The notes: a model not told the origin generated them from the sequence alone. A DNA stretch of 64,000 nucleotides from Selenomonadaceae bacterium (GCA_024698045.1 JAILRS010000039.1:62001-126000), one strand, 5' to 3'. Numbered from the stretch's first letter, positions 35,928 through 44,547 are shown. Made by a program: numbers and translations.

Positions 35928-35963
35928 TGATATCATCATAAAATTTTTAGTAAAGTATGTCTC
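35928..35963 (-). promoter_or_regulatory. Promoter of the RND operon with overlapping palindrome
   Basis: Minus-strand -35 GAGACA (35958-35963), 17-nt spacer, -10 TATGAT (35935-35940). The perfect 10-bp palindrome ATGATATCAT (35928-35937) overlaps the -10 and could be an operator for the operon's TetR protein; this is inference. Confidence 0.55.
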
Positions 35964-35975
35964 ATTTTGTCGCAC

Positions 35976-36008
35976 GAAAAAAATCGGCAATACTTTCAAT
36001 GCCGATTT
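35976..36008 (-). terminator. Terminator after the ABC-2/UspA fusion gene
   Basis: Minus strand: AATCGGCA pairs with TGCCGATT around a 10-nt loop, running into seven T residues, 48 nt past the stop. Confidence 0.9.
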
Positions 36009-36055
36009 CAATTTTGGTTATGAAAAATTTTTCGCCGAATTATTTAGGCAAGTCA

Positions 36056-37726
36056 TCATTCGTCACGTTCACGCCAACTGTTTTGCACACCGCGAAAATT
36101 ATTGTACTCATCCCAATCATTCGGCATACCCTTAACGAGAATCACGGGCTTAGGCGAATTTTCTTGCACGTATTTTGAAACCGAACCCGAAGAATTTTCA
36201 TCGCCGAATCCTCCGAAACCGTGTGCGCCCATGACTACGATATCATAATTGCCTTTCGTTATCTCATTGACAATTTCTTCGGCAGGTTCTCCGACTTCAG
36301 CAATGATTTTGACATCAATTTCATTCGGTACAACTTGCCTGAGTTTGGATAGAAATTCGTAGGCGGTATTTTTCAATTCGGAAGGGATATAACCGCTCAA
36401 ACTTACCTTCTCGAATGCAGAAATATCATCTTCGATTTTAACGCACATCATCAAAGTAATATTCGCGCCCCAAGCTTCGGCAATGTCAATCGCCTGCAGT
36501 AATGCCTTAAACGCTTGCCCCGATCCGTCCGTAGGAACAAGTATATTATCAATCGTCGCTTTATCTTTGGAAATTTCTTCGGGCGTATCCAATTTCTTGA
36601 TGATATCGTCCTGCATTGTCGTTATCAATTCATTCCGCTGCGAATTAAATTTCAAACCAAAAAGTATCGCCACAATCGCAACGTAAATCATAAACGCGCC
36701 AATCTCGGAAGAAATTTGCGGTAAGGTTGCGCCGCGTTGAATTATATCGCGTGTGAAATGAAATTCCCAAGTCAACGGGAAGATGTGAGAAAAAGTCACG
36801 ACCCACGGCGATAAATGCGACAGCGGACTTGTGACGCCGCCCAAAATAAATCCGCCCGGTATAAACAAAATCATTCGGCTTGACGCAATACCCGGATTTG
36901 ATGCCGTCCAACCGATTAACACACTTAACATTCCCAACATCAGCGCGTAGACAATTTGAATCAGCAAGAAATCGACGACACGACCGCTGAAAACCAAATC
37001 GCCCCATATGCGCAGAATTGCCAAGCCGAAGAAAAACGAAACGACCATACACGCCGAATAGGGTACGATTCGCCCGAGAAAATCCCATGGCGTACCGTTC
37101 AGCAAAATTTTGTCGAGTTGTTTGGTTAAACGCAAGCGCGGTACCATGCCGATTGTTGCGAACGTGAAAAACATCGAGCCGAAGAAAAATAAAAATCCTT
37201 GAGTCTGCGTATTTGATGTAGATCCCGAAGGATTAAATAAATTTCTGTCGTTGAGTGTGAGACCGCCCGATGCCATAGGATTTGCGCGCGCGTTATTTAT
37301 CGCTATAAGTTCGTTCATTGCCTCTTTGATATCGGCAGTCTGCGCAGTATTTGAGTTGTCGTAAAAAATTCCGACGGGTGCGGCATCTCCGTTGTAAAAT
37401 TTTTTCTCCAAATCTTTCGGCAGGTAAATCACGGCATCCGCTTGGTCACGCAAAAAAAGTTCGTCGGGTTTCGTCGCGACATTTATGACGGCTTTAACCT
37501 TCATATATTCCGACGCGTCAATCTGCGTGATAAATTCGCGGCTGTATCTTGAATTATCCAAGTCGATAACAATAACGGGCGCATCTTCGGAAAAATTTCC
37601 GGCAAGTAACACGCTCAAAAATACACTGATAATCATCGCGACCATCAAGCAAACTTTTTCGTAAGGCATGCCCTTACCGCTGAATAAAAATTTTGTTTCG
37701 TCCTTGAGTGAATTTAAAAAGCCCAT
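36056..37726 (-). CDS. ABC-2 type permease fused to a C-terminal universal stress protein (UspA) domain
   Basis: Inner-membrane protein of about 556 residues. Residues 1-385 are an ABC-2 exporter permease (YbhR/YhhJ type): TM1 at about 28-46 (VCLMVAMIISVFLSVLLAG), a large external loop (VIVIDLDNSRYSREFITQID), then five helices between about 180 and 380, including GGFILGGVTSPLSHLSPW. Residues about 405-545 are a Usp domain: NILVPTDGSGQAFKALLQAI, then IVVMGAHGFGGFGDENSSGS and PKPVILVKG, close to the ATP-binding type with one extra residue in the loop. No ABC ATPase gene is adjacent. ATG 37726 lies 8 nt after a GGGGG ribosome site. Operon with the HlyD protein, 13 nt apart. Confidence 0.85.
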   Translation of the reverse strand: MGFLNSLKDETKFLFSGKGMPYEKVCLMVAMIISVFLSVLLAGNFSEDAPVIVIDLDNSRYSREFITQIDASEYMKVKAVINVATKPDELFLRDQADAVIYLPKDLEKKFYNGDAAPVGIFYDNSNTAQTADIKEAMNELIAINNARANPMASGGLTLNDRNLFNPSGSTSNTQTQGFLFFFGSMFFTFATIGMVPRLRLTKQLDKILLNGTPWDFLGRIVPYSACMVVSFFFGLAILRIWGDLVFSGRVVDFLLIQIVYALMLGMLSVLIGWTASNPGIASSRMILFIPGGFILGGVTSPLSHLSPWVVTFSHIFPLTWEFHFTRDIIQRGATLPQISSEIGAFMIYVAIVAILFGLKFNSQRNELITTMQDDIIKKLDTPEEISKDKATIDNILVPTDGSGQAFKALLQAIDIAEAWGANITLMMCVKIEDDISAFEKVSLSGYIPSELKNTAYEFLSKLRQVVPNEIDVKIIAEVGEPAEEIVNEITKGNYDIVVMGAHGFGGFGDENSSGSVSKYVQENSPKPVILVKGMPNDWDEYNNFRGVQNSWRERDE

Positions 37727-37739
37727 GCAATCGCCCCCG

Positions 37740-38837
37740 TTACTTCGGCTCAACGGTAATTGTTTGCCCTGCAAGTACTTCTTCGGGGTTATCGATATAA
37801 ATGCGGACTTGGAATGCCGATAAATCCGACTGACCTTTTTCGCGCGTCTGTCTCAAATCAGCGAAGCCGGGAGCTTGTGTCAGCAGTCTGATTGTTCCGC
37901 TAACCTCTTTGTCATCCGCAACCGTCCGCCCGATTATTTTGTCGCCTTCGTGCAAATTTACTGCCTGTTCTTCCGAAAGATAGATGTCGTAATAAACGCG
38001 ATTTGTTTCGAGCAAAATCACGGGAGTATTTGGCGCAATCATTTCGCCTTGTTTCTGCAGTACGGATAAAATTTTTCCGTCTTCGGGGGCGCGCAATGTC
38101 AAACGTCCCTTTGCTACTTCTGCCTCTTTCAATTGCACTTCCAACATTTTTTTCTGTTCGGCGAGTGCGGCGATATCGTTCTTGATATTTTCTGCGGCAG
38201 CGCGTTCCTGTTGGATTGTCGGCAATGTTAACGAATCTGTGTTGCCCGTATCCGCAATGCCCGATAAAAGTCTGTCAAGTAATTGCTGTTGTGTTTCTAC
38301 ATTAGCCTGCGCCACATTGAGTGTCATTGTTGCGTCGTCAAGTTGTGCTTTGGCTATCGCGCCCGACTTGAATAATTCTTCTTTACGTTTGTAATCGATT
38401 TGCGCGTTTACAAGTGTCGCTTTTGCCGCATTGACCGCGCCGCGCTGACTGTCTATCTGCCTGAAAGATTGTTGTTCATCGTTATTCGCCTTGAAGAGTG
38501 TCGTCGTCATATTGCCCGAAGTTGAATTTATCTGCGCATCGAGTTGAGCAATCTGCGCACGAATTTTTTCGATAGTCAAATTTATATCGGTCGCGTCTAT
38601 TTCCATGACAACTTCACCGGCTTTAACCTGTTGCCCTTCGCGGATTGCCTCGTTAATCAATCTGCCGCCAACCGAATCGAACGACAACTTAATTTGTTCC
38701 GCCGTGATGATTCCGTCCTTCTTTTGCGTCGCCAATACTACTGCGTCATTGCCTCGGTACATTAAAATCACGCCGCTTATCACCAGCAGCGCGATAAATA
38801 AAATTCCCGTGCGTATTGCCTTTTGTCTTGCTACCAT
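37740..38837 (-). CDS. HlyD-family membrane fusion protein (YbhG-like)
   Basis: Periplasmic adaptor of about 365 residues with one N-terminal membrane anchor (GILFIALLVISGVILMY). A split lipoyl domain (LINEAIREGQQVKAGEVVME ... LRAPEDGKILSVLQKQGEMI) flanks a long coiled coil (about 70-225, heptad-rich, with VNAAKATLVNAQIDYKRKEE). A beta-barrel domain follows (IYLSEEQAVNLHEGDKIIG). It is the first gene of a two-gene operon with the ABC-2/UspA permease, so it likely connects that permease to the outer membrane. ATG 38837 has GGAGG 8 nt upstream. No TolC-like gene is seen in the window. Confidence 0.9.
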   Translation of the reverse strand: MVARQKAIRTGILFIALLVISGVILMYRGNDAVVLATQKKDGIITAEQIKLSFDSVGGRLINEAIREGQQVKAGEVVMEIDATDINLTIEKIRAQIAQLDAQINSTSGNMTTTLFKANNDEQQSFRQIDSQRGAVNAAKATLVNAQIDYKRKEELFKSGAIAKAQLDDATMTLNVAQANVETQQQLLDRLLSGIADTGNTDSLTLPTIQQERAAAENIKNDIAALAEQKKMLEVQLKEAEVAKGRLTLRAPEDGKILSVLQKQGEMIAPNTPVILLETNRVYYDIYLSEEQAVNLHEGDKIIGRTVADDKEVSGTIRLLTQAPGFADLRQTREKGQSDLSAFQVRIYIDNPEEVLAGQTITVEPK

Positions 38838-38924
38838 TGCCGATTCCTCCGTTACAGAATTTTTCACGGGCATTTTATCAAATTGACAACGGTTGATGTA
38901 ATAGCTGTTTACAAAAAAATTTTT

Positions 38925-39833
38925 TCAGAAGAAGGCGTCGATACCTGCGTCGAGGAAAATTTTTCGGAAGTCCGTCAAATCTTCGGGGTGCAATCCTTTC
39001 ACGTGAGCGAATTCATAATTGCGCCCGAGCATGGCATATTTACTTTCCCCGAACTGATGAAACGGAAGTAACTGAACTTTTTTTGCGCCGACCTCGTTTA
39101 ACCTGCGCACGAATCCGCGAGCGTCGTCGAGGGAATTGTTATAGTTCGGAATAACGGGCAACCGCGGTAAAACGTCCTTACCGATATCTATTGCGTATTT
39201 CATGTTTTGCAGGATTGGTATATTTGATACGGAAGTTTTTTCCTTATGTTTAGTTTCATCCCAATGTTTTATATCGAATAACAGCAAATCAAGATACTTA
39301 ATAACTTCGCGGAAAATTTCGGGCGCAACAAATCCCGTAGTCTCTATTGCCGTATGAATATTTTCACCCTTGAGAGCCTTGAGCAATTCGATTGCAAATT
39401 CGGGTTGCATCATTGCTTCGCCACCAGATAAAGTCACGCCGCCGCCGCTCTCCTCATAGAACGGTAAATCTTGCATGACCACTTCCATTATTTCCGCGAC
39501 CGTTTTAAATTCGCCTTCGGATTTGAGCGCATGCCCCGGACATTTTTCCGTACAGATACCGGATCCCGAACATTTTTTTGAATCCACGATGATTTTGCCG
39601 TCGATATTTTTTATCGCAAGCGACGGGCAACTTTTAACGCAAGTTTCGCAGTGCAAACATTTTTTTTCGTCCCAAAGTATTTGCAAATGCGGTTCTTGAC
39701 TTTCGGGATTGGAACACCATGTACATTTCAGCGGACACCCTTTGAAAAATACAACCGTCCTTATTCCGTAACCGTCATTTATGCTGAACTTTTGTATGTT
39801 GAAAATCATACCGTAACGGGTTTTATCGTACAT
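38925..39833 (-). CDS. Glycyl-radical enzyme activating protein (radical SAM)
   Basis: Radical-SAM activase of about 302 residues that installs the glycyl radical on its partner enzyme. The SAM cluster motif is CTWCSNP (CxxxCxxC pattern GCPLKCTWC). An inserted ferredoxin-like domain has two four-cysteine sets, CLHCETCVKSCP and CSGSGICTEKCP, as in PflC/PflE-type activases. Later motifs are GGGVTLSGGEAMMQPEF and LLLFDIKHWDETKHKE. It is divergent from the glycyl radical enzyme gene across a 170-bp shared regulatory region. ATG 39833 lies about 8 nt after a GGGGG site. Confidence 0.94.
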   Translation of the reverse strand: MYDKTRYGMIFNIQKFSINDGYGIRTVVFFKGCPLKCTWCSNPESQEPHLQILWDEKKCLHCETCVKSCPSLAIKNIDGKIIVDSKKCSGSGICTEKCPGHALKSEGEFKTVAEIMEVVMQDLPFYEESGGGVTLSGGEAMMQPEFAIELLKALKGENIHTAIETTGFVAPEIFREVIKYLDLLLFDIKHWDETKHKEKTSVSNIPILQNMKYAIDIGKDVLPRLPVIPNYNNSLDDARGFVRRLNEVGAKKVQLLPFHQFGESKYAMLGRNYEFAHVKGLHPEDLTDFRKIFLDAGIDAFF

Positions 39834-39857
39834 AATCATTCCCCCTAATTTTTCACG

Positions 39858-39886
39858 ATAATACTACACGTCCCGATAAATGTAAA
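39858..39886 (-). promoter_or_regulatory. Promoter of the activase gene
   Basis: Minus-strand -35 TTTACA (39881-39886), 17-nt spacer, -10 TATTAT (39858-39863). The -35 overlaps an AAACGAAA box. Confidence 0.78.
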
Positions 39887-39929
39887 CGAAACTTTTGTGG
39901 TTATGTAAAATATTTAGTTTCAAACGAAA
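39884..39929. promoter_or_regulatory. Paired AAACGAAA boxes between the divergent activase and glycyl radical enzyme genes
   Basis: AAACGAAA occurs at 39884-39891, over the -35 of the activase promoter, and at 39922-39929, just ahead of the -35 of the enzyme promoter. The second lies in an inverted repeat TTTC-AAAC-GAAA (39918-39929). DeoR-family proteins often bind such CGAAA-type repeats, and two DeoR genes lie downstream; the assignment is inference. Confidence 0.45.
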
Positions 39930-39937
39930 ATAAAACG

Positions 39938-39966
39938 TTGACAAAACTAATCGGCGGTTATAAAAT
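39938..39966 (+). promoter_or_regulatory. Promoter of the glycyl radical enzyme-aldolase operon
   Basis: TTGACA (39938-39943), 17-nt spacer, TAAAAT (39961-39966), 38 nt before the start codon. Confidence 0.82.
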
Positions 39967-40003
39967 TTCGTCAAGGTAAAAATCGGTCGGAGGAGTGATA
40001 TTC

Positions 40004-42412
40004 ATGGAAAACAAAGAACATTTCGGCACGTTGACGGAACGCATGCAGAAATTTCGGGAAGAAACTTTAGACGAAAAACCATATATAGACGCACAACGGG
40101 CACTTTTGGTAACGGAAGTCTACAAGGCGAATCAAAATCAACCGCCTGTCATGAAACGCGCACTTGCCTTGAAAAATATCCTCGAGAAAATGACAATCTA
40201 CATCGAGGACAAAACACTTATCGTCGGCAATCAGGCAACGAAGAATTGCAATGCGCCGATTTTCCCCGAATACACTATGGGGTTCGTTATCGACGAGCTG
40301 GATAAATTCGAAAAGCGTGACGGCGATGTCTTTCATATCACGGAAGAAACGAAACAACAACTTCGGGATATCGCGCCCTTCTGGAAAAATAATTGTCTGC
40401 ATGACAGAGGCATGGCACTTTTGCCCGATGAAGTTCTTGACGTCTTGCCTACATTGGGCATGGAAGGAAAACTTAACGCCGGTGACGCTCATCTTGCCGT
40501 TAACTACGAAAAAGTCATCAACGAAGGTCTTATAGGTTACGAAAATCGTGTCCGTACCCTCAAAGAAAATTTAGACTTAACCAATCCCGAAAGTATCGAC
40601 AAAAATATTTTCTACAAGGCAGTTTTGATTGTCCTTGATTCCGTTCGCAAATTTGCACTTCGTTATTCAAAACTTGCCGAAGAACTTGCCGCGAAAGAAA
40701 ACGACGGTAAACGCAAAGCCGAACTCGAAGAAATTTCCCGTATCTGCGCAAAAGTCCCTTATCATCCTGCCGAATCTTTCCGCGAAGCTGTGCAAGCCGT
40801 TTGGTTTATTCATGTCATTTTGCAGATTGAAAGTAACGGACACTCTTTGAGCTATGGCAGATTCGATCAATACATGTTCCCGTTCTACGACAGAGATATT
40901 AAGTCCGGAAAAATTTCGCGCGACGACGCTCTCGAATTGCTCACTTGCCTTTGGATTAAAACTTTAACCGTACAAAAAATTCGTTCGCAATCACATACTT
41001 TGAGTTCGGCAGGTTCGCCCATGTATCAAAATGTTACCGTCGGCGGACAAACTACCGATAAGAAAGACGCCGTAAACGATTTGTCTTTCCTCGTCCTTCA
41101 ATCCGTTGCGCAGACGCGTTTGACTCAACCTAACTTCACTGTCCGCTATCATGCCAACATCAATAAAAAATTCATGGAAGAATGTATCGAAGTAATGAAA
41201 TTGGGATTCGGTATGCCCGCACTCAATAACGACGAAATCATTATCCCGTCGTTTATTGCCTGGGGAGTCAAGGAAGAAGATGCCTACAATTACAGCGCAA
41301 TCGGTTGCGTGGAAACCGCTGTGCCCGGCAAATGGGGTTATCGTTGTACCGGTATGAGCTATATTAATTTTCCGCGCGTCCTGCTATGCGCAATGAATAA
41401 CGGCGTAGATATGACAAGCGGCAAACGTTTTACAAAAGGTTACGGCTACTTTAAAGATTGGACGAGCTATGAACAGTTAATGGATGTTTGGGATAAAACC
41501 GTCCGCGAAATGACCAAATACAGCGCGATTGTCGAAAATGCTATCGATAAAGCTTCCGAACGTGATGTCCCCGATATTCTTTGTTCGGCATTGACTGACG
41601 ATTGTATCGGGCGCGGCAAAACCATCAAAGAAGGCGGCGCGGTCTACGATTTCATCAGCGGTTTGCAAGTCGGTATCGCCGACATGGCCGATTCTCTTGC
41701 CGCTATCAAAAAGTTGGTCTTCGAGGAGAAAAAAATAACGCCTGCGCAATTGTGGGACGCAATCACCGATAATTTCACTTCGCCCGAAAATCAACGCATT
41801 CAAGATATGTTGATAAACGACGCACCGAAATACGGCAACGATAATGATTACGTCGATAATCTGATTGTCGAGGCTTATGACTCTTACCTTGATGAAATAA
41901 AAAAATATCCCAATACGCGCTACAAACGAGGGCCGATAGGCGGCATTCGTTACGGTGGTACTTCCTCAATCAGCGCGAATGTCGGACAAGGTATGGGAAC
42001 TATGGCGACTCCCAACGGGCGAAAGGCTCATGAACCGCTTGCGGAAGGTTGTTCCCCTGCGCATAACGCCGATAAAAATGGTCCCACCGCCGTATTTAAA
42101 TCAGTGTCGAAATTACGCACGGAAAAAATTACGGGCGGTGTACTGCTCAATCAAAAGATGACTCCCCAAATTCTTTCCAAGGAAGAAAACAAACAGAAAT
42201 TAATTATGTTAATCAGAGCTTTCTTTAATCGTCTGCACGGCTATCACGTTCAATATAATATTGTTTCGCGCGAAACTTTGATTGATGCTCAACTGCATCC
42301 CGAAAAGCATAAAGATTTAATTGTCCGTGTTGCCGGCTACAGTGCATTTTTCAACGCGCTGTCAAGAGCCACGCAGAATGATATCATCGACAGAACGGAA
42401 CAAAGTTTATAA
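40004..42412 (+). CDS. Glycyl radical enzyme of the PflD/YbiW type
   Basis: Oxygen-sensitive radical enzyme of 802 residues. The glycyl radical site is RVAGYSAFF with Gly about 778. The thiyl site is GCVETAV with Cys about 435 and the base Glu about 437, as in the C-O bond-cleaving branch (glycerol, diol and choline enzymes), not the Cys-Cys pair of true pyruvate formate-lyase. The order activase, enzyme, fructose-6-phosphate-aldolase homologue matches the E. coli ybiY-ybiW-fsaA and pflD regions. As I recall, such enzymes have been reported to open 1,5-anhydrohexitol 6-phosphates to 1-deoxyfructose 6-phosphate; whether this one does is inference. GGAGGAG is 8 nt before the ATG. Confidence 0.9.
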   Translation: MENKEHFGTLTERMQKFREETLDEKPYIDAQRALLVTEVYKANQNQPPVMKRALALKNILEKMTIYIEDKTLIVGNQATKNCNAPIFPEYTMGFVIDELDKFEKRDGDVFHITEETKQQLRDIAPFWKNNCLHDRGMALLPDEVLDVLPTLGMEGKLNAGDAHLAVNYEKVINEGLIGYENRVRTLKENLDLTNPESIDKNIFYKAVLIVLDSVRKFALRYSKLAEELAAKENDGKRKAELEEISRICAKVPYHPAESFREAVQAVWFIHVILQIESNGHSLSYGRFDQYMFPFYDRDIKSGKISRDDALELLTCLWIKTLTVQKIRSQSHTLSSAGSPMYQNVTVGGQTTDKKDAVNDLSFLVLQSVAQTRLTQPNFTVRYHANINKKFMEECIEVMKLGFGMPALNNDEIIIPSFIAWGVKEEDAYNYSAIGCVETAVPGKWGYRCTGMSYINFPRVLLCAMNNGVDMTSGKRFTKGYGYFKDWTSYEQLMDVWDKTVREMTKYSAIVENAIDKASERDVPDILCSALTDDCIGRGKTIKEGGAVYDFISGLQVGIADMADSLAAIKKLVFEEKKITPAQLWDAITDNFTSPENQRIQDMLINDAPKYGNDNDYVDNLIVEAYDSYLDEIKKYPNTRYKRGPIGGIRYGGTSSISANVGQGMGTMATPNGRKAHEPLAEGCSPAHNADKNGPTAVFKSVSKLRTEKITGGVLLNQKMTPQILSKEENKQKLIMLIRAFFNRLHGYHVQYNIVSRETLIDAQLHPEKHKDLIVRVAGYSAFFNALSRATQNDIIDRTEQSL

Positions 42413-42424
42413 GGAGTTGATACA

Positions 42425-43102
42425 ATGAAACTTATAATCGACGACGCGCATATCGAGCAGATAAAAAGAATTTACAAATATTATCCAGTCGACGGCGTGA
42501 CAACCAACCCGACGATTTTGGCGGCAAGCGGTCGCAAACCTTACGACGTTCTCAAAGAAATTCGCGAATTTATCGGTGACGACGCCGAATTGCATGTGCA
42601 AGTCGTGGCGAAAACTGCCGAAGGTATGATAGAGGATGCACATCGTATTCAACGAGAATTAGGCGCAAATACTTACGTTAAAATTCCGTCAATCGAGGAA
42701 GGTTTTCGCGCAATGCAAATTTTGAAAACCGAAGGCGCAAATCTTACCGCGACGGCTATCTATACTCCCATGCAAGCATTCCTTGCCGCAAAAGCCGGTG
42801 CAAGCTACGCCGCGCCCTACATCAATCGAATCGACAATATGGGCTATGACGGCGTCTCTATCGCCCAACATATTCACGATATCTTTAGAAACAACAAGCT
42901 TAACGCAAATGTTTTGGCGGCAAGTTTCAAAAATTCTCAGCAACTGCTCGAGCTTGCCGAATACGGTATCGGTGCCGCAACCGCTTCGCCCGACGTCATC
43001 TTTTCTCTCGTGAAGAACGACGCTATCACTTCGGCGATTAACGTCTTTATCAGCGATTTCGAAAAGCTTGTCGGCGAAGGTAAAACCATGAAGGATTGTT
43101 AA
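42425..43102 (+). CDS. fsa: Fructose-6-phosphate aldolase / transaldolase-like protein
   Basis: Class I aldolase of the FSA/TalC family, 225 residues. It has GVTTNPTILAASG near the start, the Schiff-base lysine in NTYVKIPS (Lys 86; Lys 85 in E. coli FsaA), TAIYTPMQAFLAAKAGA, APYINRIDNMGYDG and the LAASFKNSQQL region. It cleaves ketose 6-phosphates to glyceraldehyde 3-phosphate plus a three-carbon ketone such as dihydroxyacetone or hydroxyacetone. The gene starts 12 nt after the glycyl radical enzyme and is certainly co-transcribed, so it should process that enzyme's product. GGAG is 8 nt upstream of the ATG. A strong terminator follows. Confidence 0.94.
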   Translation: MKLIIDDAHIEQIKRIYKYYPVDGVTTNPTILAASGRKPYDVLKEIREFIGDDAELHVQVVAKTAEGMIEDAHRIQRELGANTYVKIPSIEEGFRAMQILKTEGANLTATAIYTPMQAFLAAKAGASYAAPYINRIDNMGYDGVSIAQHIHDIFRNNKLNANVLAASFKNSQQLLELAEYGIGAATASPDVIFSLVKNDAITSAINVFISDFEKLVGEGKTMKDC

Positions 43103-43144
43103 CTTAACCAACTTCCAATTTTCAATAAATCTGATACTCTTTCG

Positions 43145-43174
43145 GTCGTCGTGAATTACGGCGGCTTTTTTTTT
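43145..43174 (+). terminator. Terminator after fsa
   Basis: GTCGTCGT pairs with ACGGCGGC (8 bp, two G-T pairs) around GAATT, directly followed by nine T residues. Confidence 0.9.
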
Positions 43175-43207
43175 GGTAATCGGCTTCTTTCGTAAAAAAA
43201 ATTCTTA

Positions 43208-43216
43208 TGCTACAAT
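43208..43216 (+). promoter_or_regulatory. Extended -10 promoter for the first DeoR gene
   Basis: TGCTACAAT, 33 nt before the start; the -35 region is weak (TTTCGT). Confidence 0.5.
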
Positions 43217-43248
43217 GCTGGCAAATAACTGCAAAGGGACGATATCAA

Positions 43249-44013
43249 ATGCGTGACAGACAAGCACAAATTTTAGATATACTTGGTCGCAAGAAAAAAA
43301 TAACGGTGCTGGAATTGTCGGAAGTATTAAGCGTGTCCGACGTGACGATAAGAAAAGATTTATCAACATTGGAGGAAAAAGGATTACTGAAACGCGAACA
43401 CGGATTTGCGACACTGCCGGAAAGCGACGACGTAAATACAAGACTGCTGTTCAATTACGAAACGAAAAAACGAATAGCGTGCAAGGCATTGGAAACGATA
43501 CGCGACGGCGAAACGCTCATGATTGAATCGGGATCCTGTTGCGCTCTCCTTGCGGAAGAAATTGTGACGAATAGGCGCGATGTCACGATTATCACAAATT
43601 CGGTTTTCATCACGACTTTCCTAAAGGATAAAATCGGCACGCGGATAATTTTGCTCGGCGGAGAATTTCAACGCGAATCGCAAGTCATGATAGGCCCCCT
43701 TGTCAAAAAGAGCGCGGATAATTTTTATGTTGAGAAATTTTTTATCGGCACGGACGGATTCAACGAAAGGGGAGCAATGTCGGGCGATTTGATGCGTGCT
43801 CAAGCGGTTCGGGATATGGCTGAAAATTCCAAGCGCACGATAATTTTGACCGAGTCTAAAAAATTTTCCAAACTCGGAATCGTGCCGCTGTTGTCGTACA
43901 AAGAGATTAGCGACATTTACACGGACGAAAATATTTCCGATGACACGACGAAAAATTTTGCCGACAGAAATATCAACGTCGTCAAGGCTGATGTTTCGGC
44001 GAAGGAAGAGTAA
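43249..44013 (+). CDS. DeoR/GlpR-family transcriptional regulator (first)
   Basis: Sugar-responsive repressor of 254 residues. The N-terminal DeoR helix-turn-helix is ITVLELSEVLSVSDVTIRKDL (about 18-38), then LEEKGLLKREHGFA. The C-terminal sensor domain (about 75-240) is the ISOCOT fold binding phosphorylated sugars, with MIESGSCCALLAEEI, TIITNSVFI, LLGGEFQRESQ and FFIGTDGFNERG. It stands directly behind the glycyl-radical/aldolase operon and likely responds to a sugar phosphate of that pathway. ATG 43249 has AAAGGGA 9 nt upstream. Its stop overlaps the next start by 1 nt. Confidence 0.92.
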   Translation: MRDRQAQILDILGRKKKITVLELSEVLSVSDVTIRKDLSTLEEKGLLKREHGFATLPESDDVNTRLLFNYETKKRIACKALETIRDGETLMIESGSCCALLAEEIVTNRRDVTIITNSVFITTFLKDKIGTRIILLGGEFQRESQVMIGPLVKKSADNFYVEKFFIGTDGFNERGAMSGDLMRAQAVRDMAENSKRTIILTESKKFSKLGIVPLLSYKEISDIYTDENISDDTTKNFADRNINVVKADVSAKEE

Positions 44014-44330
44014 TGAAGAAAATAAGAATCACGGTTATCAGAAAAGCACGGTACGACGATTTAATCGCGCGATATGAAAATCCGATTGACAATGCTTGCG
44101 ATATGGAAGAGGGAAAAATTTTTATCGCAAACGGTTGGGAACGCCCCGAAGGTTTTTGTCTGAGCGCATGGGAAACTTTATCGCCGTTTGTATTGGCACT
44201 TTCGCACGGTGCGGAAAATTTTTACAGCGGTTGGATGAAAAATCCGAAATCGGCACTGCTCTCCTGCAATGACGGTTTTCGCCCCGTCAGTTTTCTGATT
44301 GAAACTTTGGATGAAGATGCCGACGAATAA
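44013..44330 (+). CDS. TIGR04076 family small protein
   Basis: Small soluble protein of 105 residues recognised by its pattern: ITVIRKARYDDLIARY, then ACDMEEGKIFI and GWERPEGFCLSAWETLSPFV, then CNDGFRPVSFLIE. Conserved cysteines (in NACDM, GFCLSAW and LLSCNDG) could bind a metal, but no function is known to me. Its ATG overlaps the TAA of the preceding DeoR gene, with GGAAG upstream inside that gene, so the two are translated together. A terminator follows. Confidence 0.82.
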   Translation: MKKIRITVIRKARYDDLIARYENPIDNACDMEEGKIFIANGWERPEGFCLSAWETLSPFVLALSHGAENFYSGWMKNPKSALLSCNDGFRPVSFLIETLDEDADE

Positions 44331-44343
44331 AAATTTCGCGACG

Positions 44344-44386
44344 ATAACGGGGATAATTTTTTAATCGTCCTCGTTATTTTATTTTG
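44344..44386 (+). terminator. Terminator after the TIGR04076 gene
   Basis: ATAACGGGGA pairs with TCCTCGTTAT around a 14-nt loop, then TTTATTTT. Confidence 0.72.
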
Positions 44387-44487
44387 CGCTTTGGCAATTC
44401 TTGATAACATTGCGGTTGCCGTTTAAAAATTTATCTGTCATTGCTTTGATAAACTTCACTAAAAATCCGACGGAAATTTATCTAAAC

Positions 44488-44516
44488 TTGCCAACGTAAA
44501 AACTTTCGTCTATAAT
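44488..44516 (+). promoter_or_regulatory. Promoter for the second DeoR gene
   Basis: TTGCCA (44488-44493), 17-nt spacer, TATAAT (44511-44516), 32 nt before the start. CTTTCGT in the spacer and AACGAAAG at 44527 form an inverted pair related to the AAACGAAA boxes, so autoregulation is possible. Confidence 0.82.
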
Positions 44517-44547
44517 GGTAAACACTAACGAAAGGAGGAGATTTAAA

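Noticed and set aside
40004-42412. Naming the enzyme pyruvate formate-lyase
   Set aside because: The adjacent Cys-Cys pair of true pyruvate formate-lyase is missing and the site is GCVE; the aldolase neighbour also argues for a sugar-phosphate substrate.
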